Shown here piece after piece: positions 61,841 to 64,000 of a stretch of DNA of 64,000 nucleotides; position 1 is the stretch's first letter, and each line of letters begins with the position of its first letter. The notes under the pieces were generated by a model, which saw nothing but the letters and a program-made list of their open reading frames with translations, did not search any database and was not told the DNA's origin. The DNA is taken from NCBI RefSeq assembly GCF_002113125.1, contig NZ_NEJP01000011.1, forward strand, positions 178,677 to 242,676, written 5' to 3'. Position numbers and translations under genes: made by a program. This stretch comes from Pseudomonas sp. B20(2017) (lineage in GTDB: Bacteria; Pseudomonadota; Gammaproteobacteria; Pseudomonadales; Pseudomonadaceae).

Positions 61841-63733
61841 TTACACGTGAGGGTCGCCCGGCGCCTTGGTCGGCGCCGCGTATTGCGGCTTGAGGTGACC
61901 GTCCTGGTCGAGTAGCCAGGCGTCCATGATCTGCCGCACCACCGGACCTGCGACTCGGCCACCGGCCTCGCCGTTTTCGATCATCACCGAGATCGCGATC
62001 TTCGGATGCTCGGCCGGGGCGAAACCGACGAACAAGGCGTTGTCACGATGGCGCTCGAGGGTTTTCTCGCGGTTGTAGCGCTCGCCCTGCTTGATCGCCA
62101 CCACCTGCGCCGTACCGCTCTTGCCGGCGATGCGGTATTGCGCACCGGCCGCCGCCGCACGAGCGATGCCTCGGGCATCGTGCATCACCATCTGCATGCC
62201 GTGGTTGACCTGCTCCCAGTCACGCGGATCCTTGAGCAGGATATTTGGCATCGGATGTTCGTCCACCGGCGCTACACCGTCGACAGTCTTGGCCAGGTGC
62301 GGACGGTTCCAGATGCCCTTGTTGGCAATCAGTGCGGTGGCTTGAGCCAGTTGCAACGGCGTGACCTGCATGTAGCCCTGACCGATGCCGAGGATCACGG
62401 TTTCGCCGGGGAACCAGGCTTGCCGGCGCGTAGCGCGCTTCCAGGCCTGGGACGGCATCAGACCGGGCGACTCCTCGAACATGTCCAGCGAGACTTTCTC
62501 GCCGAGGCCGAACATTGCCATGTAATCATGCAGGCGATCGATGCCGAGCTTGTGCGCCAAATCGTAGAAGTAGGTGTCGTTGGAGCGCATGATCGCTGCG
62601 TCCATGTCCACCCAGCCGTCGCCGCTGTGGTTCCAGTTGCGGTACTTGTGGTCGAAGTCCGGCAGTTGGTAGTAACCCGGATCGAAGACTCGGGTTTGAG
62701 GCGTGACCACGCCGGCGTCGAGCCCGGCAATCGCCACTTCCGGTTTGATCGTCGAACCGGGTGCGTACAGGCCGCGCAGCACGCGGTTGAACAGCGGCCG
62801 GTCGATGGAATCACGTAGCGCGGAATATTCCTTGGAGCTGATACCGGTCACGAACAGATTGGGGTCAAAGCTCGGGTTGCTGACCATGGCCAGCACTTCG
62901 CCGGTCGAGGGGTCCAGCGCAACGACCGAGCCGCGACGGTCGCCCAGTGCGGCTTCGGCCGCTTCCTGGAGTTTGACGTCGAGGCTCAGGACGATGTTTT
63001 TGCCTGGAATCGGATCGGTGTGTTTCAGCACGCGCAGTACGCGCCCCTGAGCATTGGTTTCTACTTCCTCGTAACCGACATGCCCATGCAGTTGTGGCTC
63101 ATAAAAGCGTTCGATACCGGTTTTGCCGATGGATTGGGTGCCGCGGTATTCGACGGAATCGAGGGTCTTGGACTCTTTCTCGTTGATGCGGCCGACGTAG
63201 CCGATCGAGTGGGCGAAGTGAGCGCCCAGCGGGTAGTTGCGAACGAATTGTGGCTCGACATCGAGGCCCGGTAGACGGAACTCGTTGACGGCGAGTACGG
63301 CGATCTGCTCTTCGGTCAGCTCATAGAACAGCGTTACGGGTGTAAATGGGTGACGCGACTGCTTCATGGCCTTGTCGAAGACTGTGCGGTCTTCGGCGGG
63401 CAGGTGCAGGAGGCTGATGACCTCATCCAGCTCCTGGTTGACGTCAGTCGCGCGTTCGCGGGTGATGGTCAGGTTGTAGCTGGGACGGTTGTCGGCCAGC
63501 AATACGCCATTGCGATCGTAGATCAGGCCGCGAGTCGGCGGGATCGGCAGGACATGTACGCGATTGTTTTCGGAGATGGTCGAGTGGTAGTCGAACTCGA
63601 CGACTTGCAGGATGTACAGGCGCACAACCAGGGCGCAACTGACGGCAAAGACGAACAAGGCACAGGCGATCAGGCGTTTGTTGACCAGTCGTGTCTCTTT
63701 TTCGTGATCCTTGATAGGGATGGGTTCGGGCAT
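61841..63733 (-). CDS. mrdA: Penicillin-binding protein 2 (MrdA type, probable extra copy)
   Basis: Class B PBP, the transpeptidase of the elongation machinery. The ATG at 63733 gives 630 residues. A short cytosolic tail is followed by one membrane anchor at about 20-45 (LIACALFVFAVSCALVVRLY). The dimerisation/pedestal domain has RGLIYDRNG. Catalytic motifs are SxxK as STIK (Ser327, Lys330), SxN as SND (384-386) and KSGT (538-541). It ends the window beside an rRNA operon and lacks the rodA, mltB and rlmH neighbours of the canonical mrdA, so it may be a second PBP2 in this genome. Confidence 0.9.
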   Translation of the reverse strand: MPEPIPIKDHEKETRLVNKRLIACALFVFAVSCALVVRLYILQVVEFDYHSTISENNRVHVLPIPPTRGLIYDRNGVLLADNRPSYNLTITRERATDVNQELDEVISLLHLPAEDRTVFDKAMKQSRHPFTPVTLFYELTEEQIAVLAVNEFRLPGLDVEPQFVRNYPLGAHFAHSIGYVGRINEKESKTLDSVEYRGTQSIGKTGIERFYEPQLHGHVGYEEVETNAQGRVLRVLKHTDPIPGKNIVLSLDVKLQEAAEAALGDRRGSVVALDPSTGEVLAMVSNPSFDPNLFVTGISSKEYSALRDSIDRPLFNRVLRGLYAPGSTIKPEVAIAGLDAGVVTPQTRVFDPGYYQLPDFDHKYRNWNHSGDGWVDMDAAIMRSNDTYFYDLAHKLGIDRLHDYMAMFGLGEKVSLDMFEESPGLMPSQAWKRATRRQAWFPGETVILGIGQGYMQVTPLQLAQATALIANKGIWNRPHLAKTVDGVAPVDEHPMPNILLKDPRDWEQVNHGMQMVMHDARGIARAAAAGAQYRIAGKSGTAQVVAIKQGERYNREKTLERHRDNALFVGFAPAEHPKIAISVMIENGEAGGRVAGPVVRQIMDAWLLDQDGHLKPQYAAPTKAPGDPHV

Positions 63734-63906
63734 TTCTGCAGCCACTCTTTGACAAAAATGAGCGCCGATCCTTGGGCGTGACATCAGTCCGTTAAAAAAC
63801 GAGCTGCACCATACCAAAAACCAGGCGGCCATTTCAGAGGGATTTCCTCAATGGTTGTAATCGCGACGGCTGGAGGTTTCTCAAGACACTTTCCTGCGGG
63901 CAAAAC

Positions 63907-63938
63907 AAAACCCCAACTGCTTTCGCAATTGGGGTTTC
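63907..63938 (-). terminator. rRNA operon terminator
   Basis: A stem with outer arms CCCCAA / TTGGGG and inner TGC / GCA lies just after the 5S 3' end. The minus strand continues with TTTTGTTTTG. Confidence 0.85.
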
Positions 63939-63945
63939 GGAATTT

Positions 63946-64000
63946 AATCTTGACGATGACCTACTCTCACATGGGGAAACCCCACACTACCATCGGCGAT
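63946..64000 (-). rRNA. rrf: 5S ribosomal RNA, 3' part (continues beyond window)
   Basis: The minus strand reads ATCGCCGATGGTAGTGTGGG and ends GTCATCGTCAAGATT, the conserved 3' half of gammaproteobacterial 5S rRNA. Only the last 55 bases lie in the window, so a whole rrn operon should lie to the right, transcribed leftward. Confidence 0.95.

Overview
The window looks like the chromosome of a Pseudomonas of the fluorescens group. The evidence is GC-rich coding sequence throughout, REP-type palindromes built on GCGAGCAAGCTCGCTCCCAC, and a gene order from gap-mfd through nagZ, psrA, lexA-sulA, topA and fadAB to uup-slt that matches the PA3001-PA3020 block of P. aeruginosa as I remember it. No tRNA, insertion sequence, prophage or CRISPR array was seen. 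The only rRNA is the 3' end of a 5S gene at the right edge.

Layout. (1) 1-32 kb is mostly core: a citrate-type MFS permease cut by the left edge; gluconeogenic-type GAPDH; mfd, a CsiV-like protein and a SWIM/SNF2 helicase; mtnP-nagZ; psrA divergent from the SOS pair lexA-sulA; topA; the fatty-acid oxidation operon fadBA; a universal stress protein; uup; slt; an MsbA-like ABC exporter; pdxB and a MATE exporter. (2) 32-40 kb: tusA, rlmM and acnA, followed by accessory genes for a streptomycin-kinase-like protein, an SRPBCC protein, an ADP-ribosylglycohydrolase and a LprI-like protein. (3) 40-53 kb: a complete quinohemoprotein amine dehydrogenase (QHNDH, qhp/pea) system. It holds structural and maturation genes qhpA-D-C-B, an aldehyde dehydrogenase, maturation/export genes qhpF-E-G, and a sigma-54 activator at the head of the qhpFEG operon. 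(4) 53-62 kb: an acetylpolyamine amidohydrolase-like gene and two related catabolic modules, each with an MHS-type MFS permease divergent from a LysR regulator. One module carries an M20 amidohydrolase. The other carries a class II aldolase and a 2-hydroxyacid dehydrogenase. (5) 62-64 kb: a PBP2-type penicillin-binding protein next to the end of an rRNA operon.

How genes work together. PsrA probably represses itself and fadBA: two 14-bp operators sharing one base lie directly upstream of psrA, and a degenerate pair with the same 13-bp register lies upstream of fadB. LexA controls lexA-sulA through two boxes. In the qhp region, the amine dehydrogenase oxidises primary amines in the periplasm, the aldehyde dehydrogenase oxidises the resulting aldehyde, QhpD/QhpG/QhpE/QhpF mature and export the small crosslinked gamma subunit, and the AcoR-like activator is inferred to drive both arms from sigma-54 promoters. 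I found a -24/-12 promoter before the aldehyde dehydrogenase, a weaker one before qhpA, and a shared dyad motif about 100-140 bp upstream of each predicted start. This unreported-looking cis-regulatory wiring is the most interesting reading of the window. All functional statements rest on motif and family recognition by eye, since no database search was possible.
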